The notes beneath the pieces are model-generated. The model worked only from the letters and a program-made list of their open reading frames with translations, searched no databases and was not told where the DNA came from. From Arachis hypogaea (lineage: Eukaryota > Streptophyta > Magnoliopsida > Fabales > Fabaceae): a DNA stretch of 64,000 nucleotides. Positions 46,037-58,140 of the stretch are shown in pieces. Both the position numbers and the translations under genes were made by a program. Each line of letters begins with the position of its first letter. Position 1 is the first letter of the stretch. The stretch lies in the NCBI RefSeq assembly GCF_003086295.3, contig NC_092038.1, forward strand, positions 129,111,518 through 129,175,517. The letters run 5' to 3'.

Positions 46037-46432
46037 GACTAATAGTGTTTGTCCGATCTGTTTGCAAGAGGAAGAGACCAGTGAACATACTCTCTTGCTC
46101 TGCGAATGGACTAGAGCAGTGTAGTTTGGCTCACAGTCATAATGTACGCCAACAAATCAAAATGTCAGATCAGTGGGACAATGGCTACAACAAATGTACA
46201 TGAAGTGTAAAGAAGCCAGCAGAGCGGAAGCAGACCAGAATTGGATTAGAATTGGCATCACTATGTGGACAATATGGAAGGCTAGGAACAACCACGTGTA
46301 CAATAACATAGAGCCTAACCCAGAGTCTACCATCAATCATGCAAGAATAATAGAGAAAGAGTACAATAGCCTAATAAAAGAAAACATCTCCAAAGTTAGA
46401 GAAGACAACAAAGGGGGGCCATTACCTGTCAT

Positions 46433-46855
46433 TTGGAGACCCCCTCCCATAGCTGGCTCAAGGTAAACTCTGATGCTGCTTTTTCCATTGGAACCAAGTC
46501 AGGGGCAACAGCTTCAGTGATCAGAGACCATACAGAAAAAATCCTGGGGGGATCTGTAACAGTGATTCAAGCAAACTCAAGCCTATCAGCAGAAGCACAA
46601 GCATTAAGGGAAGTTGTAATTCTAGCGAAAAATTTAAATATTCAAAAAGTCATCATTGAAACAGATAGTTTGCAGATTATTCAGACTCTCAAATCAGGGG
46701 TTACAATTTGGGAAATAGACCCAATCATTCAAGACATAATTTCTATTCAAAAAAGACTTTCAAACTGTGGTTTCACCTGGACCCCTCAAGAAGGAAACAG
46801 ACTGGCCCATTCATTAGCAGCTTTGAAACTCAAAAATCAACTTCCTGCTATTTAG
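46433..46855 (+). pseudogene. LINE ORF2: RNase H domain
   Basis: A 140-residue frame with WLKVNSDAAF (catalytic Asp), SAEAQALREVVILAKNL (Glu), VIIETDSLQII (Asp) and QEGNRLAHSLAALKL. This is the plant RVT_3-type RNase H at the end of LINE ORF2. The frame is open, but the polyprotein before it is broken. Confidence 0.85.
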
Positions 46856-47164
46856 CCAACAACTCCCCCACCTCAAATTGCAGACATCATCAGAAGGAAA
46901 AGAATTGGACTGCTTCTCCAAAATTCTCATCAGCAAACCTGAAAGCATAGTTAGAGCAGTCAATAGAGCTCACCTTGCAAGCATGACCTGATCTATGTTA
47001 TATATAAATAAATAATTACAATATATATGTATATATGTATATAATCGATTTTAAAAAAAAAAGAAAAAAAGAAAATTTTGAAGTTAAGATCTTCCTATCG
47101 AGAATTGGGTCGTAATCAAACAAAAAAAATACATATATATATATTTATATATTAAAAATATATA

Positions 47165-47166
<2 letters not shown>

Positions 47167-47225
<59 letters not shown>
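47167..47225. repeat. (ATT)n microsatellite
   Basis: About 19 uninterrupted ATT units just beyond the LINE 3' end. Confidence 0.93.
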
Positions 47226-47226
<1 letters not shown>

Positions 47227-48003
47227 CAAAATAATATATATTATTAAAAAAAGAAAAAGTTAATTGGCATGTTAAGGGGATTGAGGATTGGAACAATTGA
47301 GAAGGGAAGGCACCATTGCCGCAGAGAGGTTCCAACCTTCCAAACTTGTGATCCCATCATATTCCTCCTATGCTAGAGCAGTACCGCTTGTCTAGGCATC
47401 AATATTATTGGAGCTGTTGCATCGCAAGCAGCTTCCAGAAGCCTAGCATCAGTGAATCGGTTAGCGCTCCTCAGAGACTATCCGCCTAGAAGTGTAGGAG
47501 CAGGGGAGCGGTCTCTGTCTTCCTTCTTCTTCGGAAAGCTGGAGCGAACTGGGTCTTCACCTTTTGCCAACCTGATTCAGAAACATCCTCTTTTTCTCAA
47601 AGCGTTAGCTCTGGAACTTAGCTTCTTCTGATTTAGCGCATTAGGTGAGAGTGGTTGGTTGAGAGAGAGAAGTAGTCTGTTGTTTGAATTAGGATAGTTA
47701 GGCGGGCGGGTCTGGGTCTCGGTTCTTTTTGTGTGTGGGTCGGGTGTCCGGCCTTCACCAGGTCCAAAAAAAAAAATGAATGAATGAAACACCGAACCAA
47801 ACATCAATCTTGAAATAAAAAATATAATCCCGTCCAAAAATAAAGAAATAAAAAATATAAGAAAAGCAGCTTTTGTTCTTACTTTGTTTTTTGTCCTGAA
47901 ATATCTGGTCTTATTGTAACAAACAAGTCCTTAGCATAAAGCGTGATAGTTTTTCGTTTTTTCTTTTTCCTAAAGCCCATTTGATTTCAAGTACAAATTT
48001 ATA
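47226..48003. other. Non-repetitive spacer, no gene recognised
   Basis: The part at 47280-47600 has near-balanced base composition and could be an old coding fragment (a broken plus-strand frame includes SVNRLALLRDYPPRS), but I do not recognise it. Confidence 0.4.
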
Positions 48004-48013
48004 AAATGGCATT

Positions 48014-48160
48014 GGTGGCTGAGGCTTGCCCAATTGGCAATCACATTTGCCTCCTAGAACTGCCACATAGATTCAAATCTCTCTGGGTGCAAAAGAGTAT
48101 AAGATGTGTGTGTGGGCAGGGTGCGTGTGAGGTGTGTTGTATTGACAAAAAAAATAAAAC
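48014..48160 (+). mobile_element. SINE 2 with target duplication
   Basis: 147 bases starting GGTGGCTGAGGCTTGCCC, with a B box-like AGATTCAAATCTC and an A-rich end. The 10-base duplication AAATGGCATT lies at 48004-48013 and 48161-48170. Length and layout resemble SINE 1, but the sequence differs. Confidence 0.85.
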
Positions 48161-48170
48161 AAATGGCATT

Positions 48171-50519
48171 CTTGTTAATGCATGGAATAAGGGACTGTCT
48201 AAGAACCACAACAATGATGTTCTTTGGAACTGAGCTGAATCAATGGCTAGAATTGAATTTATACAACAAGATATAGGAAGGTCCTCTGAATATCATTGGA
48301 AGGATTAATTCATCATGACATGTTGGTGGGTGTGGAATTGGAGGTTTTTCAGGAAGCTAATGAGAAGAGAAAAAGCAGGATGCTGGGGCCTACTAAGTAC
48401 TAAGAACACATGAAGGGTTATGGATTTCTGGACTTATGGCCAAGCCAGACAGATTTTCAAAGCTTAATCCTAATTCTAAAGTAAGAGACATTACGGAGTT
48501 CACTAATAGGCTTCGGAAACTCTTGCGTTGACTGAATGCCTAAGAATATTTTGTGTATATTACTCTATTTTTTTATTTTTTTAATATCTAAAATTATAAT
48601 AAATATGACATGAATTACGATGATAAGTATTTTATATTTTTACTAAGGATTTGTTTGGATGCTTAAAATTTTTTTTTTTGAGTTATTTTTTTAAAAGATG
48701 TTATAAAAAGGGCTGGTAGTAGAGGTGGATAAAGCCCGGTCTAGAGGAATGGAAGTTGTTGGCGAAGAACGATCCTAATCCTTAGATACAATTTTTGTAC
48801 GACTTAGATGCGATCTCGTGGCAAACCATATCAGGATCAATAGCCAAATCAGTGGAGTTGTTGTTATCCTCTCCAGAATGTTGGGTTGCGACCTCCAATC
48901 TCTACGTATAGGACTTCGGTGTAACACATGTTATGATTAGGACAACAATTAATTGAAAATGAATACATGTTAAACTTTATATCACATGACCTTAACTCAC
49001 ATAATAATCCACAAATCGCTGATCATAAAATCTCTCCTTATTCTCTCCTTCAAGGTATGAGTATACTTGAAGGTCTCTACCCTCATCGCATCACGATCCA
49101 ATGACTTAAACTACAAATATTGAAACAATATATTAGGTAATCGATGCAATATGATTTAAGAAATTTTAAGAATTTATAGATAAAACAAATTAGAAATTAT
49201 TAGTTTTAGATATATTATACATTTCATAACTGTTAATATAACATTTACTACAAGGTAGGCGGCAGAAGGCGGCGCCATTTTAGAAGCGGTTTTTAAATCA
49301 GCTGCTATCTATCGATTTAGTAGCGGTTAACGCAGTCATTTTAAAGAAAGCTGCAATACATTTTATTTTTCTCATAACTTCGCCCCTTCTTTTCCTAAAT
49401 CTCAATCTCATATGTGTTTACCCTAATAATTACCAGAGCTCTCTCTCTCTCTCTCTCTTCCATCATTGTCTTTGCTGTGGTCTCGAGATTTCTCAACGGC
49501 GTTCTCTGTACGCCTTGCTCCTCTGCTTCCTCTGCTCTGCTAGGTTTGCTCGCCGTCTCCTCTAAGCTGTGCATGAGCGTCCTGCCAGCGTCGCCTCCAA
49601 CCTCCATTAGCTCTACCAGTGGCCATCGCAAGGTCTTTTCCTTCTTCCTTTCTTTATTTATTTGGTATTTCGTTTATTCTTTCTTTCTTTTTTGTCAAGG
49701 TTTTCGTGTTTTTACAAGAGGAGAAGTGCCCCCTTACGCATTCCAAACGATGCTTCTATCCCAGATCTGCTCGCTACTGACGTGCCACTTGGTTAGATTA
49801 TGCATTTATTTAACTTGGATCAGATTTCTTTCTCTATTATTTAGTTCTAAATCCATCCCTTTTTCTTTTCGATTTGGTTTCAATATACACTTTTTTTTCT
49901 TGCCAAGAACACAGAACAAAAGACGGTGAAGCAAAATCCAATCCGCCAACGACGCATCGATGCCGCTGCGTCGCCCTGCACTTTTAGTTTGTGGGTCTTC
50001 CTTGTTCACCATCACTGCTCTATTCCACCCTCTCCTCTTATCTGGTTTGTTCTTCACTCCTTGGGTCTCTAATTTTTTTTCTTTTCTATTTGGATGTCAA
50101 TTTCAGTCTTTTGATAATTTGTGATGATTATCACTTAACAATTTAGTTATTGATTTTTACCTAATAATACATTTAATTTAATCCCTAATTAAAAATTGGT
50201 TGGACTATTGGCAAAGAATAAAGAGCTCCTACGGTAACAGGATACATGATTTATCCTTTACTGTTTATGCTTTATTTTGGTATATTTTATCTTTAGTTCT
50301 ACCAATTGTTTGTAAAGTTGTTTGTTTAGTCTTTATAGCATTTGATATCTTCAGTGTTGATAGAAAGCAAAGCACAATCATGCCCCTTTTAGTTTGTTCA
50401 CACCAGTCGTGGCACTAATTTGATTTTGATTTATGAGTTCTGCAATTGTTGCTTTAACATTGCTACCTCCTTTTGCCAAAACTAGATAATAATAACCAAT
50501 GGAAAAGGTCTTAGATGTT
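48171..50519. other. Spacer with a (CT) tract and possible 5' leader of a lost gene
   Basis: A (CT)10 tract at 49439-49458 is followed by a C/T-rich segment of more balanced composition (49460-49630). This resembles a plant 5' leader and first exon (frame LSLSLSSIIVFAVV), but no family is recognised. At 49244-49330 the phrases ACTACAAGG and GGCGGCAGAAGGCGGCGCC are reminiscent of CACTA transposon ends, without proof. Confidence 0.4.
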
Positions 50520-50524
50520 AAAGG

Positions 50525-53314
50525 TGTAAACCCCGCGAAAAATCGGTAAATTATTGGCTAATAAATTGAACTTTTATTAGGAAAGCTAAAAATACAAAAC
50601 TAATATCAAAATAGGATAGAGCTCGTCAAAACGAGAATTTTGATACCAATTTCAAAAATTTGGCCCAAAAATTGGACCGGAAGGGCCGAACCAATTGAAC
50701 CGAGGCCCAAATCGGGCCTGTGGGTTCAACCGGACCCATAACATAAATGAAGCAGCAACTTCATCTTCTCCATTTCACAAAGCAACGAAACACACACAGC
50801 AAGGGGGAGGAGATGAAACCTAACCCTCACGTTTCCTTCTCACCACCATAACTCCTCCGTCCGGGCTCCGATCGCCGCACTGTTCGCGGCCACGCGCTCA
50901 GCGTGTCAAGCTCTACCTTTCTATCCGAATAATTTTATTGGTAAGTCCCCTATTCAGTTCAGAATACCTACCCCTCTTTCCTTGGTAAACTTGAAACTTA
51001 TGGTGAATCTTTGCCAATTTTCATGTTATAGGTTCAAGTTAGCTTCCGAAACTTGTGGGCTTAAGCTATTGAGCATATGGGTATGGTAAGGACACTCTAA
51101 CCCTAGTTCAACCTTATTTTTGGTAATAGAAAACCGAATTGGAACATATATATGTGTATTAGGTGTAGTTAAGAGGGTGTTTATGCTTTGGACTTGAATT
51201 TGGATTACTTGAAACTTTGTTGGTGACAAGGCTTACTTTGGGGCTGTTTGATTGAGCTTGGAGGGGGCTGTGATTTTGTGTTGAGAGGCTGCCTTGGGTG
51301 AATTAAGTGATTGGCCAAAGTATAGTTTAAGTTTCGTACGTTTAATATTTACGGTGTTGCAAAAACTTAGGTTAGAAGAACCATAGGATAGGTTGAATTT
51401 GTTAATGGCATTTAATGAGTAGCTTTGTGTTGTTGTTGGTATAAATGTTGATGAACATTAAATGGGATGATGATGTTATTAATTCCATGTTGTTGGACTT
51501 GCTTATAATGGGTTGTGTTGATATTGTTATTGATGAGTTATGATTGGTAATTGTCAATGACAAGTTATTATGTTAAGTTGATGGGTTAATGTGTATGAAG
51601 GGTTGATTTTGCTAATGGCATTTAAATTGGTATATTGATGGGAGATTGATAAATATATGGTGTAAGTTGGTATATGTGAAATGTTGATATGAACAATGAA
51701 GGGTTGTTGATGTATGAGGTAAAAGTGAGTAATTATCAATGATTGAGGTTGGTTAAGTTGATTAAAGTTATTATTGGCAATGGTTGTTGATGAATTGAAT
51801 GGATATGGTATTACAATGTAGGTTTATATGGTAAGAAAGTTAAGTTGGTGAAAATGAGGTTTTATTGAAAGTGGTTAAAACCAAATTTTGATGAACTTTG
51901 GACATCCATAATTTACTCCTCAAATTCTTGATTGATTTATGGTTTGTTGCAAGTAAAAGATGGTTTTAAGAACTCTTGATTGATATCAATTTTGTGAAAA
52001 ATGGAATTTTGTAGAGAAAGTTATGGATGTTGCAAGTTTGAGGTATAAAACTGTGTTGCAGGGTGGTAAAATCTGGTTGTAGTATGCTTCTGAGCATTCT
52101 GCCCATTCTTCTTTTCAAAAACACGCCCACCTGCGCGTGCGCATGGCTCACGCGTGTGTGGAATTTTCGTGACGCCTGCGCGAGAAGCGTGCGTACGCGT
52201 GTGTGCATATTCATGGTACGCATGACTCACGCATACGCGTGACTTGATGTACACCCACGCGTGCGCGTGGCTTGCGCGAATGTGCGGATGCTGCCTGCTG
52301 CAAAAATCAGTTTTGGCTGTTTTTAAAACCAATTTTCCACTTCTAAACCTTCATTTTCTTCCCTTTAAGGCTTAAAGTATAGTTCTAGGTCCAATAGACA
52401 AAAGAAGCTAGGAAAACAAGATAACTTGAGGGTGAAGAAAGTTATAAACGGTGACTTTTATGAAGAAAATGAGAATGTTAATGAGGTCTAAAGTTAAGGC
52501 TTGCCATTTGATGATGTATTATGATTATTGTTTTGGCTTATGAATAAAGATATCTGAGATACGAGTGTCCTTGGGTAAGAACTGTGGCTCGCCACCACGT
52601 GTTTCAGGTTAAATCTCAATACTCTGTTGACCCTACGTCGTAAGGGTGACCGGGCATGTATAAATTTTCGGGTATGGATAGCCCCCATTGAGTGTTTATA
52701 TGATGAATGAATGTGAACTCTATGCATAGACTCTTGGAGATGCGCGACGGGGGACAGTCTAAGGTTTTCGGACTTGTTGGGTTAGCTGGATAACCGACAG
52801 ATGGGCCCCATCAGCCATAGGACAGGCATGCATCATATGCATTTGTTTGTTTTGATTGCTATGCATTTTTTGGATATGCCTAATTGATATATATCACCTG
52901 TTATCTGTCATACTTGCTATTTGTACTATCTGCTCATTACTTGTACGTGAACTTGTCTAGTTGCCTGTTTTTGTTGCATTATGAATATCGGAGAAAAAAA
53001 GGAGGAAATGGAGAGGTGGTTTGGTGTTAATTTAAGGTTGAAATTGGGTAAATTAGATATATTTAGAATACCTACCCTTGTTGATAGCTTCTGTTTAGTA
53101 CTAAGTTGGATAATTATGTAAAGGAGTTCTAGGATTGCCTATGGCATTCTCAGGATCATATTTATTATACGCGTGGCACTTTTACCATACTGAGAACTTT
53201 CGGTTCTCATTCCATATTGTATTGTTGTTTTCATATGCAGGTCGAGAGGCTCCTCGTTAGGCGTCTGGATCTTGGAAAACGAAGTAGTCATTGGGTGTAT
53301 CTTGGTTTTCTGTT

Positions 53315-53384
<70 letters not shown>

Positions 53385-53808
53385 CTTACTCTCCAAGTAA
53401 CTTGTGTATGCTGCTCCTCTTAGAGGTTGAAGGAGAGATAGGAGTTTACCTTGGTATTTTGGTGTGTTTTGGGGATACTTTTGAATGTTTATATGTATAT
53501 ATATCTCCGCTGGCTAGCCTTAGCTTCGCAGGCTGAGTCAGGGGCTAGTTATACTATTTCTTTGGCTTTATTCTTCTGCTTATCTTTATCATGTTCCTAT
53601 TAGGTTTCTTAACACGCAAGTAATCCTATTCCTTGAGCGTTGCATTTTTTTTATTTTGCGATTTTTTATTACCCGTTTTGTTTCAAGGCTCCTAGTATAT
53701 TATTTCTTTCAATATTATATGTATATCTTTACTGTTTAGAGGTCTGTAATATCACACTACCTCTGTTCTATGACTTAAGCGTAAAACACTGTGTAGTAGG
53801 GTGTTACA
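50525..53808 (-). mobile_element. Large solo LTR (3.3 kb), gypsy (Tekay/Del-like), with target duplication
   Basis: It begins TGTAAACCCCGCG and ends GGGTGTTACA, with AAAGG at 50520-50524 and 53809-53813. On the minus strand it starts TGTAACACCCTACTACAC, which resembles the start of long LTRs of Tekay/Del chromoviruses. There is no internal coding region. It has a CG-rich array (52129-52290) and a (TA) tract (53317-53380). A further inverted copy starts at 62914. Confidence 0.9.
53317..53380. repeat. (TA)n microsatellite
   Basis: About 32 TA units within the solo LTR. The copy at the right end of the window has only a short interrupted tract there (near 63345-63362), so it has expanded here. 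Confidence 0.92.
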
Positions 53809-53867
53809 AAAGGACTATGATGATAACACAAAGTATTGAGGTTTGGAAGGTTGCTGTTGACACAAAG

Positions 53868-53927
53868 TCTTGAAGATGATCCAAAGTATGGGAAGCTTGC
53901 TAACTTTGTACCCTTAACTAAGTATAG
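53868..53927 (+). pseudogene. Sulfate transporter pseudogene, first visible exon fragment
   Basis: LEDDPKYGKLANFVPLTKY corresponds to the family segment with IGYAKLANL before the YSSFVPPLVYAFMG exon. It ends at a donor (AGTATAG|GTACAT). The residues before it (the normal DLIAGLTIASLCIPQ part) are not found. The large solo LTR lies 60 bases upstream. Confidence 0.6.
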
Positions 53928-54986
53928 GTACATTTGGTTGATAGTGTTTTTGTTTATTTTAACTTTTTGTCTAGTTAATTTGTTGCTTGCAAAAATATCT
54001 CATGCAATTCGCTTATGCTTATTTGTTTACAATGATTTTCTACTTAAAAAATTTTTTGTGCTATTTCACTTCTCAAATTGATTAACCTTACACTTTGTTA
54101 ATCATGAAATCCCGTTGAGTTATTTCATTTATGAATTTTGTTTCTTGTATTAGTCATACTTTAAAAGAATGCCCCATCTCTCTCATTTTCTCTTATGCTT
54201 TTTGTCACAAGTTATGCAGAAAAAAATTAAAGGAAACTATTATTTTATACAAAAGCAGCAGCCTACTAATTAAGCAAGAAAATTAGGGTTCCCCATCCCT
54301 CTTTGCTTGCTATGCTTCTCCGACAGCACAAGAAGAGGGAGGAAGTTCAGTTTCCAAAAAAAAAAAAACAAGAAACAATTAATCTCTATTTTCTTCTTAT
54401 AATGATATGAATTGTCTATTGAAAGTTATTAGTCTCCATCATCAACACCTCCTACTTTTTGAGTTCTAACTCTTTATATAAGCCATAAACTTTGCTCCAA
54501 ACGCACCACGTTCCTTGGCTTCTCCATTCACACAACACCATTTGGTACATCCCATATATACTCTTTTCCCTTTTTAAGTAAACGTTACATTAATTAGATA
54601 ACATATGAATTATCATTTGTTTAATTAAGTTTTGGAGCTGTTGACTCTAAATAAGGTGTTGCACTACTACTATGCATTTTTTCCTTTTTCTGCATGCTAA
54701 TAATTACAATGTATGTGGATCTTTGAGTTATTTTTGCATGCTATTGTTATTAGTAGTAATAAGCATGTTGTGTGGGAATTAATATTCAATGAATAAGCGT
54801 GTGAGTGATGAGGCAATAGGGATTATTAATATTTTTTAATATGTAGACACCACTTTGTTGATGATTATTGCAGTGTATGGATTATGCGAGTATCATGATG
54901 ATAATTGATAAGTTATTTTTAAGTAATTAATTTCTTATTTCTAAGTAATAAATTTCTTCTGCTAATTAATATTACTTTGTTTGCAG
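53928..54986 (+). other. Intron of the sulfate transporter pseudogene
   Basis: Donor GTACAT at 53928 and acceptor TTTGCAG ending at 54986. Joining the flanking exons gives a one-base frame offset. Confidence 0.55.
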
Positions 54987-55491
54987 ACTCAAATTTTGTG
55001 GCATCTCTTGTGTATGCTTTCATGGGAACCTCAAGAGATATTGCAATAAGACTTGTAGCTGTGGTGTCTCTCTTGCTTGGGAGTTTGCTTTCTAGAGAGA
55101 TCAGTGACACCAAAAGTCATGACTACGTGCACCTTTGCATTGATTGCTACCTTCTTTGTAGGAGTCACTAAATTAGTACTTGGAGTTTGCAGGTATATAC
55201 AATATTAGATAGAACTTAACTATGCAAAAGGTTCATTTTCATTCATATATACATTGTCCTTTTTGGTGGTGCTTTGCCTAAAGTATTGTGATTTCATGAA
55301 TGGTTATTATAGGCTTGGTTTCTTCATAGATTTCCTATCTCATGCTGCCATTGTGGGCTTCATGGCTGGAGCTACCATTACTACTGTACTGCAACAGCTT
55401 AAAGGTCTGCTTGGCATAAAAGACTTTATCACAAAAACTGATATTATTTCTGTAATGCATTCGGTTTGGAGTAATGAGCACCATGGAATAA
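54987..55491 (+). pseudogene. Sulfate transporter (SULTR-like) pseudogene, two exons
   Basis: Exon 54987-55192 encodes NFVASLVYAFMGTSRDIAIR and LVAVVSLLLGSLLSREISDT. After a one-base gain near 55134 it encodes ALIATFFVGVTKLVLGVCR. Exon 55313-55491 encodes LGFFIDFLSHAAIVGFMAGA, then QQLKGLLGIKDFITKTDIIS and VMHSVWSNEHHG. These are membrane segments of the plant group 3-like sulfate/proton co-transporter family. The upstream start, the rest of the membrane domain and the STAS domain are absent, and the reading is frameshifted. Confidence 0.88.
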
Positions 55492-56387
55492 ATCTTTTCA
55501 TCTTGCTTTATATTTTTATATGTTTTAGTATATTTAGATGATGAACAAGCTCATAAATAATAATTGTATATATATTAATACTTGTCCCTATAAGTTTGTT
55601 ATTCTTAGTAAAAAAAGGTGAATGGAGATTCAACATAGATTATAGTGCATTAAAATAAGTTAGCAGTGACTAAAAATTCCGGTAATTATAGATTTTGTGT
55701 TGATACTTGCTAGATGAATCAAGCTGCTATTGCTATTGTATTATCTAATTTGGATCTTTAATAGGATCATTATTAAATTTGTTATTACTTGTGATATTTT
55801 AGCCATTTTTAGTCTGCTCTTATTTTTATGTTCGTCTATATGTAGAAGTAATATAATTGAGTAGTTTTATGAAGCCAACATTTTTTTTAATATAAATGTG
55901 AAAATTGTGGGGTTATAAACCTTTGCAATATACATTTTTTTTAAAATTGCCTTCAAAATTGCAGCGGTTTACAAATCACTGCAATTTTTTAAAAAACCTG
56001 TCAGCCAAATTGCGGTGGTTTTAATCCTATTTTGCAGAAGTTGTGCCTAGGGAGAATTGGTGTTTGTAATCAAGAATGATTATAGTGAAATTTCATCATC
56101 ATTGTGATGGAGACTGGATGTAGGCTGCACCGCACTTAGCAGCTGAACCAAGATATATCTGGGTGTGATTTACTCTCTCTTCTACTCCATTTCTATTTCT
56201 GCTGCACAGGAGATAAAACTGAAAAATATCTCGTGTCGGGTCACGAGATAAAAAGAAAAAGTTTCGTGGCTGGGAACGAGACAAAAATCAAAAAGTCTCC
56301 AGAAGTTGTTTCAAAGACTAGCAAGTGTTATCAAGTAAAAAAGGGGCTACGATTCAACCCCCTTCTCTTAGCCACCGAAAATGATCA
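55492..56387. other. Spacer with LTR-like remnant
   Basis: Near 55960-56060 are phrases AATTGCAGCGG and AATTGCGGTGG of the subterminal-repeat type. From about 56100 to 56380 the sequence (GTTATCAAGTAAAAAAGGGG and CAACCCCCTTCTCT) resembles a copia LTR/junction. Neither is complete. Confidence 0.4.
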
Positions 56388-56980
56388 AATATATATCAAA
56401 TTAACAACTATAATTAAAAAAACTAATACTACATGGCCAGCAAATATTATTATTTTTAACTTATAAATACTGAATTAATACAATTTGTACCTACGTTTTT
56501 TAGAATTTACACAATTAAAAAGATAATAATTTAGTGTTTGTGTTGGTTAAATAATAACCAAAAATACTAAAAATTGTTAACCTTCAAGAGTTTCTCTAAT
56601 TTAAATTTAGTTGTTCGGTGTGATTTATAAAAATTACCTGATTAACGGCCATAATTTATGAAAATTATAAGTACAATAATATTAATAATAAAGAATAAAA
56701 AATAATTGAATGAATCATATATATATATATATATATATATATAAAGAAATAATTATAATAAAAAATAATTAATATATACGTATTTACGTATAATTAATAT
56801 ATAGTATACATAAATAAAAAATATTTAAAATTATATGAATAAAATAATATATCATGAGAATATAGAAATTATTAATTACACAATAAATATATACATATAC
56901 ATAAAAAATTATAATTAATTTTTTATTTTACAAATCAATCACATGAAATTAGAATAATTTGTTCTGAAAATAGATAATTA
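56388..56980 (+). repeat. Duplicated spacer, copy 2
   Basis: It matches 18536-19150, with a longer (AT) tract (56718-56742). It ends exactly where the F-box pseudogene begins. Confidence 0.88.
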
Positions 56981-57431
56981 CAAACTCAGATGTGAGGAAT
57001 TGGATGGAGCAATTTGCATGGCATCTAATGAAGGGTGGTTACTTCTATTCAATAAGGGGTCCATGTTTTTCTTCTGTCCTTTCTCTAGAACAAGAATCAA
57101 TCTTCCAAACTATCCTTTAATTTATTGGAGCTATCGGAATCATACGTGACAACTTTTTCTTCGGCTCCTACTCGCCACGATTGCGTTGTGGCTGTAGCCA
57201 CCAAGAACAATGCTAAAAGTAGCAGCAAATTGGAGGTACGGTTGGAGTATAAACGTGAAGAGTGTTCTGGGTGAACCTGATATGGCTATTTATCACAATG
57301 GGATTTTTCATATTTTTCATAATTCATCTAAATTACTCGCATTTATTTTGATTGATAAACAGGTAACATGGAAATTATATCATTTGTTGATTGTTTCTAA
57401 GAGTACGAAATCTAAATCAATCATGTGTTAA
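56981..57431 (+). pseudogene. F-box-type pseudogene, paralogue of the gene at 16951
   Basis: It aligns with the middle of the intact gene: ELDGAICMASNEGWLLLFNK and CPFSRTRINLPNYPL here, compared with EFEGATCVASNSGWLLLFRQ and CPFSRTRIDLPKFPL. A frameshift or stop follows after SYRNHT. The later frame (NIKSVLGEPDMAIYH-like, GIFHIFHNSSKLLAFILIDK) continues the domain. The F-box end is missing. Confidence 0.82.
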
Positions 57432-57486
57432 ATAAGTAATACATTCACAGTTCACTTAATTATGTCTCAAATAATTTATTATTGTT

Positions 57487-58140
57487 ATTATATTAAAATA
57501 TTAATATAATAAGATCTTTGACTAAATTTAGAGATTTATCATTATGATAGTGATCATAATACTAAGAGATGATTCTTTTATAATTTAATCTAAATTATTT
57601 TTGGTCATAGAATTATTAAAAATGACATTATAATCCGAAAAGATCAATATATTTGTCAATAAGATATTTTTAAAGTGAGTCAGTTCAATAGTCATATCTC
57701 TATATGCACCATCTATTTATATAATTTAATAAATAAAATCTATTATTAATGGATAATTTAAATATACATAGAAATATATCAAATATTTTCTATTTTAAAA
57801 GCATAATTTACGATCCTAACAAATTAGAATGCATAATTTTCTATCCTAATAAAGATATACATGAGAGTACTCTTGGAGTACCGTATATATACTTAAATTA
57901 TAGAAATATTATTAATATAATATTTATATGTTTATCTAAATTATCTATTAATATTCATCCAATGAAGATCATTATATATATATTGATTTTTTCGGATATA
58001 ATGTCTTTTAATAATCCTATGACCAAGAATAATTTAGATTAAATTATAAAAGATTCATCTCTTAATATTATGATCACTATCACAGTGATAAATCTCTAAA
58101 TTTAATCGAAGATTCTATTATATTAACATTTTAATATAAT
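57487..58140. repeat. Palindromic repeat with about 165-bp arms
   Basis: Arm 57487-57652 is the reverse complement of arm 57978-58140 with about one difference per 10 bases (for example AATTTAGAGATTTATCA / TGATAAATCTCTAAATT). About 325 bases separate them. One arm is related to 15770-15943. It may be two head-to-head copies of a dispersed repeat. Confidence 0.85.

Larger units (their letters stand above)
45040..47075 (+). mobile_element. 5'-truncated LINE (L1-like non-LTR retrotransposon)
   Basis: It holds the C-terminal part of the ORF2 polyprotein: GKIE.WKKSLLNQAGKEVL, AIPTYAMSILRFPKSFCNKL, FWWRSQGKERGIHWKAWPKL, KEGGLGFKEFHHLNTTQLAK, a zinc-finger-like zf-RVT part (LWERIWNIKAPQKIKMFLWK) and an RNase H domain. 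Stops near 45200, 45724 and 46037 and frameshifts show decay. An A-rich stretch (47052-47078) is the likely 3' tail. The endonuclease and RT fingers/palm are missing. Confidence 0.88.

Noticed and set aside
49414..49929. 171-residue frame starting near the (CT) tract
   Set aside because: The first part is encoded by the microsatellite and the rest is Ser/Phe/Leu-rich without a family. It is kept only as a possible 5' leader.
53139..53536. Frames with runs of Tyr-Ile
   Set aside because: Translation of the (TA) microsatellite in the solo LTR.
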